DNA from: Kalmusia sp. IMI 367209
Taxonomy: Eukaryota > Ascomycota > Dothideomycetes > Pleosporales > Didymosphaeriaceae
Assembly: GCA_027946365.1 (NCBI GenBank)
Contig: JAPEUQ010000008.1
Location: 806,001-870,000, forward strand
Reading direction: 5' to 3'
Length of the DNA: 64,000 nt
How positions within the stretch are numbered: position 1 is the first letter of the stretch; the number at the start of each line of letters is the position of its first letter. Shown in pieces: positions 42,147 to 54,672 of the stretch. The position numbers were made by a program, and so were the translations under genes. Under the pieces are notes generated by a model that saw only the letters and a list, made by a program, of their open reading frames with translations, searched no databases and was not told the origin of the DNA.

Positions 42147-44502
42147 ATGACCATGTCGCCCACCACCCCGAGCATACGTATTTCTGGTTCCTCGCTGCAC
42201 CGCTACCCGCCGCCGCCGCCGCCGCCGCCGCACCACCACCACCGTCCCTCCTATCCGAGCCCTCCAGGAGCCATGGCCATTCCAAGGGCGCGGCAAGACG
42301 TGCCGCCCCCGTTGCCGCCGCCGCGTTACATTGGCGAGGAGCTCAGCGAGAGCGGTGTGGATCCGGGCTGGACATGGGGCAACAACACAAATTTCTCCAG
42401 GGACACTGGCTTCAATGGGAACCGGCATGCCGCCATCAAGCCCGGCTCGAGCCTGCTGAATGGATCTGCCAGAGACGCCGCGCGCCCGCACGAGCATGCT
42501 GAACACCCTTTTACTGCAAGGGAGTCCTCTAGCTCTCGGTCCTTGGACGATGCAAGCAGCATAGATCAGAGCGACGACGACTATAGCGGGAAACCTCGGC
42601 AGAGACCCTCGAATCACAGGTACGTACCAAGTTAAAAAAAAAATTCCCCTACCGCCCGCTTCAGTTGCCTTCAGTTGCCCTCTTCATCTTCACATGGCTT
42701 CCGTGTTTCCCTCTTCTGGACATCATGCCTCACCACGAGGGAGAAGTTGCGTCTGTGGATGTGCCGTACGTTCTGCAACAGAAGCTGTCAGGAGTGCACA
42801 TGCGCAAATGCACTCAATGCGCATGATGCAACAATTGCTAACATCTGATTACTCAGGTTCACCAGCGAGCGGCAGCTGGGACAAGGCCTCCTTGAGACAT
42901 CGTCTCACGCTTACGACAAGCAGCTCCTTTCGAAGATAGGCGGCCCTAACACGCCCACAAGGACGACAGCGCCGCCACTCCCAGCCTCCTCCCAGGAATC
43001 CGCGCCGAATGTGCACACCGCGTTCAGCAAGCTCAACGGCCAGTTGAAACCTCTCTCGGTGCCCGAGCGCCTACAGTCCGCGCTCGATTCTCCCGTGTCG
43101 CGGTGGCCGCCCTCTGGTGCCGTATCACCAGGCTATTCCGGCTTCCGCAGCCCCGTCTTCGACGCTGCGTCGGCGGACGCTCACCCGCGCAGGTTCGGCA
43201 GCATGTCGACGCCCGGGCTGGATGACACCAGCTCGTTGCACCGCGGCAGTTACGACCACAGCATGTTCACGACGGAATCCGAGTTTAGCATGGAAGAAAG
43301 CGGCATGCGGGATTTGAACATCAACGATCGCAGCCCTGCCGGATCCGACGAGTATCATCCTGGGCTAAAAGGCGGTCTAAAACGGCGTGCCTCGTCCCCT
43401 CCCTCGGAAGCTGCGCGTGAGGATCGACCCACAGCTGGTGGCAATACCGACCTGTATCACCGCCGTTCTGCGCAGATGCTTGTCAGCCGCAATGCGCTGC
43501 CTGCCACGACCTCTGCACGTTACACGACAGTCCACGGGTCGACCACCCAAGGATCGCTGTCGTCGGCTTCGAGCCTCAGTCAACGCACGGCGTCTTTCGC
43601 TTCTTCCTTTGGCTTCTCCGCAGCCAGTAGTCTGACCAGTTATAGCGGGGACCAACGTCTTTCGCCTAGTGCGCTGTCCCCCTCGGCGGAAGCGGAATTA
43701 GGCCCCGTCTCGCCATATGCAGCTAGTAGGTCACTAAATCCTAGCCCGCGAGGTTCGTTATCGAGACCGCACCACCAGCGAGGTCTCTCCGAGAACGAAC
43801 ATCCTCAGATTCGGAAAATGTCGACAGACAGCATCCTCCAGTCGCGACAGAACTCGATTGTGGGCCGCATAGTGGGGGCTTATATCTGTGAATGTTGTCC
43901 AAAAAAGCCCAAGAAATTCGACAGCGAAGAGGAGCTGCGGTAGGTCCACTCGGCACTTCCCCACCGCCATTTCAATCAAAGTATACTGACAATGACTTGA
44001 CAGCGTCCACGAGCTCGAGAAGCAATACACTTGCCAATTCTGTCCCAACCGCTTTAAAAACAAGAACGAGGCCGAGCGACACCAAAATTCGCTTCACCTC
44101 CGACGTCATTCGTGGTCGTGCGCTGCGCTCGCGGGCGTCCATGCGGCCTTCCATCCGTCTCCAACCCACTCTGGTGTGGCCGACGTCTGCGGTTATTGCG
44201 GTGAAGAATTCCCACTACCCCCAAATTGGGACGCTCGGACCGAACATTTGAATCACGTGCATAAGTTTGGAGAATGTAATCAGGCCAAGAAATTCTTCCG
44301 CGCCGACCATTTTCGACAACATTTGAAGCATAGCCATGCTGGGACCAGCGGGAAGTGGACCAACATGCTCGAGAATGCATGCATGAAGGACGAACCTGCA
44401 CCAAAGGAACGCGTTGGCTCCATCGGCTCCCTCGTGGGACCGTCCTCGGCACCACTCGCACCAAAACCAGGCACTATTAACGAAGTACACGAAGAATCAT
44501 GA
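42147..44502 (+). CDS. C2H2 zinc-finger protein, probable transcription factor
   Basis: Three exons: 42147-42619, 42857-43939 and 44004-44502, giving 684 aa. The first ~500 residues are disordered: poly-Pro (PPPPPPPP), a His run, then Ser-rich segments, with one conserved-looking island FTSERQLGQGLLETSSHAYD at the exon 2 start. Zinc-finger part: YICECCPKKPKKF, then C529-x2-C532-x12-H545-x4-H550 (YTCQFCPNRFKNKNEAERHQ...), which spans intron 2, then CGYCGEEF with HLNHVH, and a final FFRADHFRQHLKHSH. A nuclear DNA-binding role is inferred. Intron 1 is unusually long (237 nt) and contains a second GTACGT; I tested a cassette exon there and no phase fitted. ATG 42147 is taken; an ATG two codons later is equally possible. 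Confidence 0.88.
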
Positions 44503-47500
44503 GGCGTTGGACGGCTCGGCTTGATTTGCGTTCAGCGTAGCATCTAAGCATCATGGGTTGTGGGCTGCATTTGCCGCATTGTGTTACGAAGTTCTCACCT
44601 GCGCTACTACGGGATTTCCTCTCCTCGTCACGGTTCGCTGAATACCCCCAGCTACCTCTACCGGTTTCATGTTTACATTACCTCCCCTTGATCAAAATTC
44701 CCAGCGTCTTCCTCCTCATTGTCACATTTGGTTATCATGTCAGCTTGGTACTTCTTGCTTTTTTTTTTTTTCCCATTTTTATGACCCTGATGACTTTCTT
44801 TCTTCTCGGCGCTAAATAGTCGATGTTTACTCCATTGGGTTCGTTCGGTGCATCTTAAAGGAGTCTCGATGGTGCGATGCCTTCGGCTGGTGGTTCTGGC
44901 GCACGCAGCTTTTCATCTACAGACCGAATATCTGTCATTTCTACTGCTCGTTGTGATATGGCCGCCAGGATCGACGTCGAATCATGGACGTTGCCGGCAT
45001 GCCATTTCCTTGATTCAAGCTGCTTGGTGATACGTTGGGAGGCGGATGCCAATTGGAGAAAGGGCACACGGGACATATCGTAAAGCACATCAGGAATAGA
45101 TCAAGCTTTTACTCGGACCAATTAGACTTTGATCACTGGCCGCCAGTTGCCTTTTCAACACTACAGTCAGAGAACAAAAGGCTGAGGAATTTGTTCACTG
45201 GTAATCTGTATCCTGGGGTAATCTAGCGCGCAATGCCGCCTCAAAACTCTGATCCTAGGACTGTACAGCGCGCTAGACCTGTCAAGTGCTTGACGTTACC
45301 TTCGACGATCCGAAGCAAGAAAAGCAAACCCCCAATTTCTCGTTTTCAGGACCATTCGCTTGAACGACGCCTGGGTCCACTTGCCGCGTTCAATCACAGC
45401 GGCATTTTCCTCACGTCCAACCTTGGCGGTCAAAAAATAAACACCATTACGAACACGAATGGTCGGGTCAGCATTATCAGTCCCCACATCGTGTTGGTGC
45501 GCACAGGCGGCTGTCGGCTTGAAGCTTATTCTTACGACTTGACGAGCCAAGACTATTGTCTCGGGGATGCGCAACAGGGCAAACCGACAGATGGGACAAT
45601 GTCTTGTATTCATGTATCGCTTCGCCTCCCACTCGATGCGTTCGATAGAAAGGCGGACGCTTATCTCTAAGACTTGACAGGGCGATATCGTGGGGTAACC
45701 CCTGTCATAGTCAAGGAGATTGAAAGGAGATTACGCACCTATGCACAAGGCAATGTCGGTGAGCCGATCTTGCAAGCTTTCCTTGCGCACCTCCTGCTTC
45801 ATTCGAGCCCTCGTGCCGCTGAGCCAACACCCGCACATTAAACAGACCATCTGCCGGCTCGCTGCACAGCGCCGGTCTCTCCCACATGGAGAAACGGCTT
45901 CGCAAAGCTTCACTCGTCTCTCTGCAGGACAGGACAAGCCCCCGTCCCATCCTCGCAGGCGACCCTTGCCTCCACGCGAGAAACCTGCCCATACACGCAT
46001 TCCCGCGTCAGCAAAGCACCCTCGACCGTTCATGTACCTGCCTTCACGGCACACACACACCCATACACTTCGTTGTTACATTACATACGTACGCCCTAAC
46101 TGCAATAGTATAGACGCGCGCAATACCACTCCAGACAAACGGCCCTGGCTGGGCGCCACCAGAGTCCGATTGTGTACTTGTCGGGACACTCCCGCATGTC
46201 TCGCGGCCCCAGGCAATCTGAGCAGCACTAGCGCTTATGTCATACGCGGTGCGCGGACGGCGTTCGTCCACCCCCCACAAGTAAGCTAGAGATTGTTATA
46301 CGAGTTGAATTGACGTATGCTTTGCCGGCTGGCTTGGTGTCAGGCGTAGAGAATCGGAACGGCGCTGTGAGACGAAAACACGGCAGCGGATGATGACGGA
46401 GAGAGTGTGTGTATGTGCCTGCGTGCAGAGTGAATCGGATGCGAGATCGCAAAGCCGTCTTCATCTCGGGTCACGCATCCGATCATCGGTGTCTGCATCG
46501 TGTGCATCTGTCTGCACGGACATCGGTGGAAAGCATGCTGCTAGTTGCGTGATCAACGTGTGTGCTGCCCGGCCGGTCGTTGCCGTTGGTCGGTGGTAAA
46601 CGAGATCTTCGATACTTATGCGTCGAGTCGTAGTTGTCGAGACGGGAGGCTCGCAGCAGCAACGCGTCCGGACTTGGTGGCACACAAAAGTTACCTGCGT
46701 CGCGGTATAGTGCTAGGTAGGCATCGCGGTGTCCTCGGCGCTTGTTTCAAGGGTCGTACAAACCGTGTATGCAGGCCCGTTGGGAGGATCAGAACCCACA
46801 AATTACCACCACGCTTATACAGCCATCGGTATAGGCAGAACGAGCGGCAGTACGAACCGCCCAATCCCAAGTCTCGTGCCCCCGTCTCCAATCCAGCCTC
46901 ATTCGCTGCTGAGGCTGTTCTGGCCCCCGATGCCGTCACTGGTCGCTGATTGCTCGACACGAACGACGGGTTTGTTCGTAAGGCTGAGTATTTACAGAAC
47001 TCCGGAGTACAACAAAAACTTGATGCGTCGGCCGCAACTAGCTAATTATTGGTCTAGCGTTCAAATGAGTAAGGTGATCTTATAGGCAAATAGGCAGGAC
47101 TGCGGTAGATCGTATAAGGGGGCGTTCCCCGTATAGCGGACAAGCTATTTCTCTCCGCTACGTATCTACTACGTAAGAATTGCAGACGATAGTCTCTCTA
47201 TCAGTCCGTTTCTCATCGGTCTGGGTTTATTAAAATGAATACGGTGATCGGTCACGAGTTAAGACGGCGCGGGCACAGGTCTTGAACGGTCACCATGATT
47301 GCTGACGCTGGTCAGTGCTAAGCAGCTTGCACTTGGATTGCTGGATGCAGAGAGAACAGAGAGCAGGAGCATTCACTCGTCGCACACGTCTTCAACATTG
47401 GTTTGGCCCACATCAAACCGCGTGTTGTGCTCCGTCGAACTCCGCGGCCCATGAGCAAAAAAGCAAGCGCGAAGAGAAAGGATTCCGCACCATCTCGTAT

Positions 47501-49580
47501 CCATCATGATAGGTGGATCCGACTCTTAGCTACATCAGCCCTAAATTGAGCGTTTGTATTGACGCTACCTTCCTTGGTGCAAGTCGGACGCTCCGAGGGA
47601 CGACGATCAGGTTTTCTAGGCTGGATTCCTAACTTGCCAGGGTAATGTCACTCTGCGCTCCCAGTGGGCTGTTTTAACGTTTACGCGGCCGGCTGGCGTG
47701 GGCACGTAGGGCTGACGAGCGGATTTCCTTTTTGCTCGCTTGCGGATGCCTTGTTGTTCCTTCGCTGACGCGGATGCAAACGGGATGTAAGTGATGGAAT
47801 GGGCTTTTTGCGCAACTTTGCAATCGGACCCCGTGACGCTGTAGGTACGTTTGCTTGGCGTAAGCGAACCAGTGGTTTGCCATGCCAGAATTCTTTTTCT
47901 TTGCCTTCTTCCTAAGAAGGTATCCAAGCGACATTACTTGGTACCCAATGTTTGACACACAGGGCGGGCCAAGGGTCCAGTGAAATGGCATTGCTGGTGG
48001 GGAAAGGATTGGTCCTATTCTCCGAAGGATGCGTAGGAGCGGTGCTAACTCTATGGTGCTGGGATGATTAAGCGCGCACTACGGTCGCATTAAGGCGAGG
48101 AGGGCGGATGATTCCTGTGCTCGATCTTTGGATGTGAATAGGATACTGCATGTCTAGGTCGGTAATTTTCCAAAGATGCATTGATGCTAGGTGTGTCGTT
48201 GAAGGGTTGGACGATCACGTCGAGATGCGTGCCTCGGGGGCCGATTTGTGAGTATGTGATGCAATCGGTTCGTATATCGGGCGGCTAAGCGCGCTTCTGT
48301 GATGAGGAACATGGTGGCCAGTGCAGTTCAAGCGGCTCTGAACACATACCTGGGTACTTTTACCCGCCCCATGCAGGACAGAGTGTTGCTGTACCTCGCC
48401 AAAGCGCAAGATGCAGACATCGACATATCACGCGGAAGCATGACACCGAGTTGGCTGCCCGTCGGGCATAGAACAGCCACCGCTTCTGCAAGCAGGCTTG
48501 AAACCGGACAAAGGTACCCTGAACACCTTGTCACGCTGGTAACTTTACTCTCCATCGGGATAGGGCTTCCAAGCTTCGCTTGGCCTGCTATGCGCAAGGC
48601 TTAGCGTTGGGGGCCTGAGCGGGATGCATCTCAATATGTTGCCGAAACGCACAGGGAAGTGATTGGGGGAGATGTCCGATCAAGCAATCTTTGCACAGGT
48701 GAGAGTATTGAGCGGTGAGAAGAAGAGACGTGCTGATTGCTGAGGGGGTTGCCAAGGCTGCGAGTGATATTGTTGCTTATCTGAAGTGTGCGTTCGGGTG
48801 GAGTATGCAGCTTGTCGATGGTTAGGGCGTTGTAGGGGGATGCTTGCTTATCTTGCAAAAGCGCCATGGTGCGTACACACGCAGTAGATGAATCCAGAGG
48901 GCGGGGACTTCGTCGGCTCAACTGGAGGAAATATGCTGCTCGGATCCGAAGTAATGCAGGACGAGTGCACTCTGAGCAACCTTACACACGTATCCTTAGG
49001 CTACAGGCTACGAAGTGTTGTGCCGCCTTTCCCGCTGCCAAGAATCAACGCCAGAGCGACGACATTTGATGTCAGATGTTTGTCCGCTAAGGCAACGCAT
49101 TGTGACTGTGCATCCGAGAAATGAGACGTCTTGCTTGGTCAACTTCTCGAGGCTCGTAGCGGCTCACAGGACAATATTTGAGCATCTATAGCTGTGATGC
49201 TAGACTGAGACGAAGTGATAATGCGACGTTTTCATAGTTGGGGTTTTCATTCGCTTCTTTCATTTCGCGATGCAAGGAGTGGCGAGTATCGTCAGCAGCT
49301 ATATTGCAAGCGATTGCTAAAGCTACCGTGAGCATGGTGTACTCGGTTAGCCTCTGCAGCAATCTACTAGGCATGTGCGAACAGCTGCTAATTGCTGACT
49401 GCAGTAAACAAACGTAAACAGACCCTGACAGGTATTGCAAGCGACGCTTCACTGGCTTATGCGGCACAAACGCCAAGAGAAACGTGCCCCGCTCAAGTCG
49501 CTAGTAGTCAATCAGAAAGAAGATTGAAGACGTAGAGCGAACTACTCTGCCTAGGCTCTTGCATCGAGCTATGTTGACGG
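44503..49580. other. 5.1-kb gene-poor interval, no gene supported
   Basis: The largest empty stretch in the window. It starts with a pyrimidine-rich 3' flank including a T14 run at about 44759-44773. Frames such as 45233-45670 and 45720-46289 lack domains and conserved-looking composition, and compete with antisense frames. Around 47100-47180 there are short palindromic bits (CTACGTAT...TACGTAAG). I see no transposase, reverse transcriptase, tRNA or rRNA. Confidence 0.5.
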
Positions 49581-50307
49581 TCAAGGGTTACCACTGGGCG
49601 GAGAGGGGAAGTTTGCAGGGTTGTTTAACCTTTCGCGGTTTCGTTTTGCAGCTTCCGCGTTGCGTATTCTGTCGATTCGCATCTGATAGAAGTTTCTGTA
49701 GTACGTTAGCAGGTCTACGGGAAAGTGCCGTCGACAGAAACCAGTCGTACTTGTTCAACGTGAAGATTCGGGGCCCCAGATCGACCTGTGCTTGATCTTT
49801 CGATTTAGAGAGCTCTTTGATCTGCGATACCAGTCAATGCTTATTGTCTGTAGTGCAACGTGAATGTTCAAACCTTGTCGTCTTTTGCTTTCTCGTCATT
49901 CTTGTCCTCTTCGTCATCCGTCTTCTTCGCTTCTTTTTCTTTTTCTTTATCTTTGTCCTTCTCCTTTGCCTTCTCCTTACGTTTCTCACGCTTTATCTTC
50001 TGCTTCTCTTCGTACTCCTTCTTCACCTTTTCGATTTCGGCATCAAGCTCTTCCTTCTTCTTGCGAGCTGCTACAGCCGCTGCTTCATCGGCGTCAGGTT
50101 GGCAGAAGCCACGGTCTGATAGATGTCCAACGCATATGTAGAAGAAGTCCTAGTTTCATTAGTATGACACAAATAGTGTTGCACAAAGGGCAGCACCTTG
50201 TTGTCCGGCGTGATCATGACACTAGTCGAAGGCTTGTAGCAGATCCAACAAGCCTTTGCCGATCCATCAGCCACCTTCCGATGATGCCACACGTTCTGAA
50301 GTGACAT
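49581..50307 (-). CDS. VFA1: Vps4-associated protein 1 (Vfa1)
   Basis: Four exons: 50307-50197, 50149-49874, 49821-49751 and 49695-49581, giving 190 aa; phases close. Vfa1 binds and stimulates the ESCRT ATPase Vps4 at endosomes. Seen: an N-terminal zinc-ribbon-like part with C20-x2-C23 (KACWICYKPSTSVMITPDNK), then DFFYICVGHLSDRGFC with a second C..H group; a highly charged Lys/Glu helix (KKEELDAEIEKVKKEYEEKQ and following) as in the family; and a C-terminal block GPRIFTLNKNFYQMRIDRIR, the likely Vps4-binding (MIT-interacting) end. Exon 3 and exon 4 are short and easily missed: the exon 2 frame would otherwise end early at ...KDDKV. Divergent from the TatD gene across 565 bp. Confidence 0.92.
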
Positions 50308-50872
50308 CTCGATATGTGTGATGTGCGGGTGCAGCGATCAAGATACCCCTCGGCTGAGGGCAAGCGCTTGTTCAAATATCGAAGTTGCCTATCAGCCTCC
50401 CGCTATGCGTGCCTTTACTACCACAAGGAAGTAGCACTGTGTTATTTCGGCAGTCGAGTAGAATAAGTCAAAGATGTCAGAGTTCATCAACGATGTGTCC
50501 GTCGTGCAAAGCAGGTGATCTGTCGTCGAGTTTAGTGTGGCGCGGTAAGGCGATCGATGGACACTAGCCGTATATAGACTAGCGCTTTATACGAATCAGA
50601 CGTCAGGGCTTTCAGCATATCAGTACCGTGCGCACCTCCATCACTGAATGCCCATGTCCTTATTCTCCATATCAAAAGGCATTAGAACTAACTCCATTCC
50701 ACAAAAACGGACTTGCGGGCTTCTTCAACCTCGCGTTCTCGGCCTAGAGTCTGCCAAGCCACTGCAACATTGCATTTTTCGTAAGCCATCCGCGATCGTG
50801 CTCGCATCCATATTAACCGAACTTATAGGTCCGACACATCACCTATTCGCATTATTTTCGCGACCGTTCACA
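50308..50872. promoter_or_regulatory. Bidirectional promoter region, VFA1 / TatD gene
   Basis: 565 nt between divergent ATGs; no coding frame or named site. Confidence 0.4.
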
Positions 50873-52200
50873 ATGAGGAGTGAACCTGAAAATTTCAAGT
50901 ACATTGATGTTGGTCCGCGGCGCCCCTTTCAGCCCCATAGCTCATAATTGACCAATCTAGATCGGCATCAATCTCACAGATCCCATATTTCGAGGACAAT
51001 ATCATGGAACCCAGCGACATGAAGATGACTTTGAGGATGTCATTAAGCGCGGCCTAGATGCCGGCTGCAAGAAATTCATGGTAACAGGCTCAGACCTAGA
51101 GGAGTCGAAACATGCGGTTGAGATAGCTAAAGCACATCGTAAGTATTTTCAAGTCGAGTTGCATGTTTACCAATCTTTAATAGCTTCGGTTCATCATCTC
51201 TTCCCTAGTCCAGTTTCCGGCTGTATTGTTTTATGATGTTGTTTCTAATCTGGATCTCTTCACCTCCCTATATGTCAGAAGGCCTTCACCTTTTTGAGAG
51301 AGCGACACACTATCTGCTTTCCGCGTCCGAGCTACAAAGATTGTCCAAATTGCTAACATTGGTCAGCCGGCCTGTGCTACGCAACCGTAGGGGTCCACCC
51401 CTGTTCCGCAAAGCATTTCGACTCTCACCCCGGTGGTCCTTCTGCCCTACTTACTGCCCTTAAAGAGCTCGCCCTCTCCGCCAAAGAAGCCGGACATGCC
51501 GTCGCCTTCGGTGAATTTGGCCTTGACTACGACAGACTCTTCCTCACGCCAAAAGACCAGCAGCTCAAGTACTTCGAAGCTCAGCTTTCCATCGCCGTCG
51601 AAGTTCAGCTCCCGCTATTCTTGCATTCACGAGCGGCGGCGGAGGACTTTGAGAGATTACTAGGTGAAAGGCTAGATGAGCTGCCAAAAAGGGGCCTTGT
51701 GCATTCGTTTACGGGGACGGTAGAAGAGATGCAGAGGATTGTGGGGATGGGTTTCGATGTAGGGGTCAATGGGTGTAGTATGAAGAGTAGGTGTAACGCT
51801 TCTACTTCACGGTAACTATCACTGACTATGTTTCCAGCGGAGGAGAACATTGAGGTCGTCCGACAAGTCCCGCTTTCTCATCTACAGATCGAGACCGATG
51901 GCCCGTGGTGCGAAATGCGCCCTTCGCACGCTTCTGCTAAGTACCTCAAAGATGCTCCACCGCTTCCAAAAGCTGTCAAGAAGGAGAAATTTGTCAAGGG
52001 TGCTATGGTGAAGGGTCGAAACGAGCCAGCTACAATACCACATGTCGCTTATGCAATTGCCAAGATCAAGGATGTCACCGTCGAAGAAGTTTGCGAAGCG
52101 TAAGTTCTGACATAAAATCATTAATAGCAAAGGCTCACATACCTGCAGAGCGTGGCGTAACTCGATCAAGATGTTCGGGTTGGGAGAGAAACTGGAATAA
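50873..52200 (+). CDS. TatD-family metal-dependent deoxyribonuclease (TATDN1 type)
   Basis: Five exons: 50873-50908 (36 nt), 50961-51138, 51367-51786, 51838-52099 and 52149-52200, giving 315 aa. TatD enzymes are TIM-barrel 3'-5' nucleases/endonucleases tied to DNA repair and apoptotic DNA breakdown. Seen: YIDIGINLTDP across intron 1 (the eukaryotic variant, with N-x-T in place of the bacterial HxH); RHEDDFEDVIKR; TVGVHPC; metal-ligand Glu in AFGEFGLDYDR; PLFLHSR; LVHSFTG; NGCSMK; and IETDGPWC. The C-terminus AAWRNSIKMFGL is family-typical. Intron 2 is long (228 nt). All expected active-site positions appear present. Yeast homologue: YBL055C. Confidence 0.95.
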
Positions 52201-52695
52201 GTCATTTGACCTTGCTAGCTGTTCATTGTGATGGATTGCTCGGCCGGCATCAATAAGCGTCGTGAATAGATGTAGAAAGTCAAAAGTGGACCTTTCATTC
52301 CTTGATGAGAAATCATAGCCGACAGATTTGTGCTCAATCGAGAAGCCATTTCCATTCAGCTCGTCGCATGGCTTGATCTCAGTATACTGCGTGTTGTACC
52401 ATAAAATAGGTTCCATATAACATACTGAAGCACATCCCAAGTCAGCTGTAAAAAGCCGCAAGCTTAGCACCGAGGAAGGTCTAACGCGCGAGCCGGCCCT
52501 TCTCGTCCTCGTTCGCTTGACCCTTCTGATCGTGCTGCGCCTCACCCTTCTTGTCATATTGGTCTCGTCCCTGTCCTTGAATGCTTCGATTTCCTCGCTC
52601 AGGTGAGCTTTAGCCTCCCCGCTTCCAACTAGTATCATGTTAAGATATCGCGGCTGGCACTCCAGATCGGCGGGCAAGCAGTTGCTATCGCCGCG
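52201..52695. other. Intergenic; Lys/Asp/Gln-rich minus frame noted
   Basis: A minus-strand frame ending about 52493 reads DQYDKKGEAQHDQKGQANED..., low-complexity and hydrophilic, opening only after a stop. It could be the tail exon of the small gene at 52696-53053 or chance. No firm call. Confidence 0.3.
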
Positions 52696-53053
52696 TTAGA
52701 CCCAGTAGAGGAGCATAACGAGAGTCAAGGTCATTAGGAGGAATCCGACCACGAACGAATGGAAGGCATGCCTACTAGTATGAACATAGAACTCGTCGCA
52801 CTCATAATTTGCACCGTTGCTTAAGTGGAGGCTCGGTGAGCGATGTGGCTACTCTATCCCCATTGGTGGAAAGCTCACGACCACCTTGACTGTTTCAACC
52901 TCACCTATCTCCTTCATTCTTGGTATTCCTAGTGGATACAAAGCGGCGTATAATGACTAGATATAGAATACAACACAATTTGTTGCGCGTCCTTACTTGT
53001 GGCCAATTCGACAGCGTGCCTACGCCCATCCTCGGGGTCGATAAAGAACGCCA
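52696..53053 (-). CDS. Possible small membrane protein gene (hypothetical)
   Basis: Minus strand. An ATG at 53053 opens MAFFIDPEDGRRHAVELAT and meets a GTAAGG donor. An acceptor in CCACTAG then continues in phase as RIPRMKEIGEVETVKVVVSF, up to a GTAGCC donor-like site. Farther on, a frame NYECDEFYVHTSRHAFHSF runs into a strong TM segment (VVGFLLMTLTLVMLLYWV) and TAA at 52698-52696. Together these would make a protein of about 85-100 aa with a C-terminal membrane anchor. The join between the second and third pieces is not settled, and no family is recognised. It may be a real small gene or coincidental. Confidence 0.33.
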
Positions 53054-53302
53054 TGTCACAAAAATGCTCTAGTCATTTCTCTATTATACAGTACTCGGCC
53101 GAAACTTGATACTTTCACTTGTAATTTTTCGCATAAGTTACTCCATTAAAGTGTAAATCTTCAGCTTAGTACCGTGCTATGCTCACTGTGTCGCGACATT
53201 CCACTAGCATTGTTCTGGATCCAAATGAAAAATGGTGATATGTACAAGCTACAACCTCAAATCTCCCTTCCCTGAAGGTGTTTGCTGTTATCCAGTACTA
53301 CC

Positions 53303-54597
53303 CTAACATATACTCTTCGCCGCATTCCCGGTAATACTCCAGTTCGTGTTATCTCCACACGGACTCTCTTTTACGCTCGTGTTATCCACCTTCAACGTGA
53401 TCCAAATGTCCTTGGTATTCGGGAATTCAGTCCTCGCACTAATTCGCACCTCGCCGCCTCCGTTCACGGTGCCTCCATTGATCCTCAGATTATAGCAGTT
53501 CTCAATCAAAATCGCGTTGTTGCCGTTGTTCGCGAGATCCACGGTAGTGATAGTAGCACCACCAGACTGACTCACGCAGAAGACGCCGCGCCCGCCGCCG
53601 CGGGACACAACCTTGTCAACGACGACGTTGGTCGTGTACGCGCCGCTTGCAAGCTGTCCGTTGTTGTTGGCGAAACGGAGTGTTCCGTACCCCGTGCCAG
53701 CACCGACGTTGTTCCCATCCACCAGCCCAACCTTTGCGTTCGTCGTCTTTTGCAGCAGCAAGCCTGACTCTCCAACATTCTTCGCAATGACCTGATTGAT
53801 CGTCAAACCATCAATGTTCCATGTCTCGACAGCATGTGATCCAGCTCCTGTGACATTAATGACATCCATTTTCACGTTGGTGTTGGCGGGGTTGTCGCGG
53901 TCGAAGCGGATGCCCAGGCCGCCGGACAAGTTCATAGTAATCTTTCCGAGGACTAGGTCTTTTGTACCGTAAAAGCGAAGGCCAAAGTAGGGATTACCTG
54001 CAGATTCCGATTGGTTAGGGATTTTTATCCTTGGTACAGACTTGAAATTAGAGGAATTGAGGGATGAAAGGAAAAGGAATTAGAAATATAGTTTACGTTG
54101 TAAACTGATTTCGCAATTCCAAGATGGCGTTCATGCTACGTCCATCAATGGCTTGTACTTGGAAATACTTACCAGTCATAGTGAGATATGGGATTTGAAC
54201 GCCCTGGGTGTTGAGCGACTCAATGGCACCATGGCCCGCGCGATTGGCGACATTGATGGTGCCGCAGCCTTCGAAGATCTTGCCGCTACCAAGAGTAATC
54301 GTGTTTGCACCGATGGATCCGGAAGCGATAACGGACACGCGCTGACCGCTGCCTATGTATCATATCATGTCAAAAAGGTTTTCACACAGCGAAGGTTGGC
54401 TACTGACTGATAGAGTCAACTGCCGCTTGAATTGCAGCTCGATAATCCGACCCCGTGTACACAGTGGACGATCCTTTCGTAGCCGTGAAAGAACTCCCGG
54501 ACCCAGTTACCTTTGCATTCGGCGTTCCTGAGCCACATTGGGCATGGACGGTAGAGAGGAGCGCGAGCGCTGCGGCTACAATTGAGAAGCGTGCCAT
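53303..54597 (-). CDS. Secreted pectin-lyase-fold (parallel beta-helix) protein
   Basis: Three exons: 54597-54408, 54352-54173 and 53997-53303, giving 354 aa; introns 55 and 175 nt. Signal peptide MARFSIVAAALALLSTVHAQ, cleaved before CGSG. The rest has the short, repeating beta-strand/turn pattern and Asn/Gly ladders of right-handed parallel beta-helices: TITLGSGKIFEGCGTINVAN, TWNIDGLTINQVIAKNVGES, and TVDLANNGNNAILIENCYNL. It lacks the GH28 signature and I cannot place it in a defined polysaccharide lyase family, so enzyme activity is unproven; a role at the plant or microbial cell wall is inferred from fold and secretion. A TATAAAT box lies about 70 nt upstream. Intron 2 is long for this window and splits the T-G-N codon run cleanly. 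Confidence 0.88.
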
Positions 54598-54665
54598 GAT
54601 TGCTATATTTCAACGTCGCTTAAGTGAGGTAATTCCCTCAACCGAATTTACGACGACAATGGCGC

Positions 54666-54672
54666 ATTTATA
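54666..54672 (-). promoter_or_regulatory. TATA box of the pectin-lyase-fold gene
   Basis: On the minus strand TATAAAT, 69-75 nt before ATG 54597. Position and sequence fit a core promoter. Confidence 0.45.

Noticed and set aside
42620..42856. Cassette exon inside the long intron of the C2H2 gene (second GTACGT donor)
   Set aside because: No AG acceptor gives a phase compatible with both neighbouring exons.
45233..46289. Plus-strand frames of 145 and 189 codons
   Set aside because: No recognisable motif; antisense frames equally long; no splice structure linking them.
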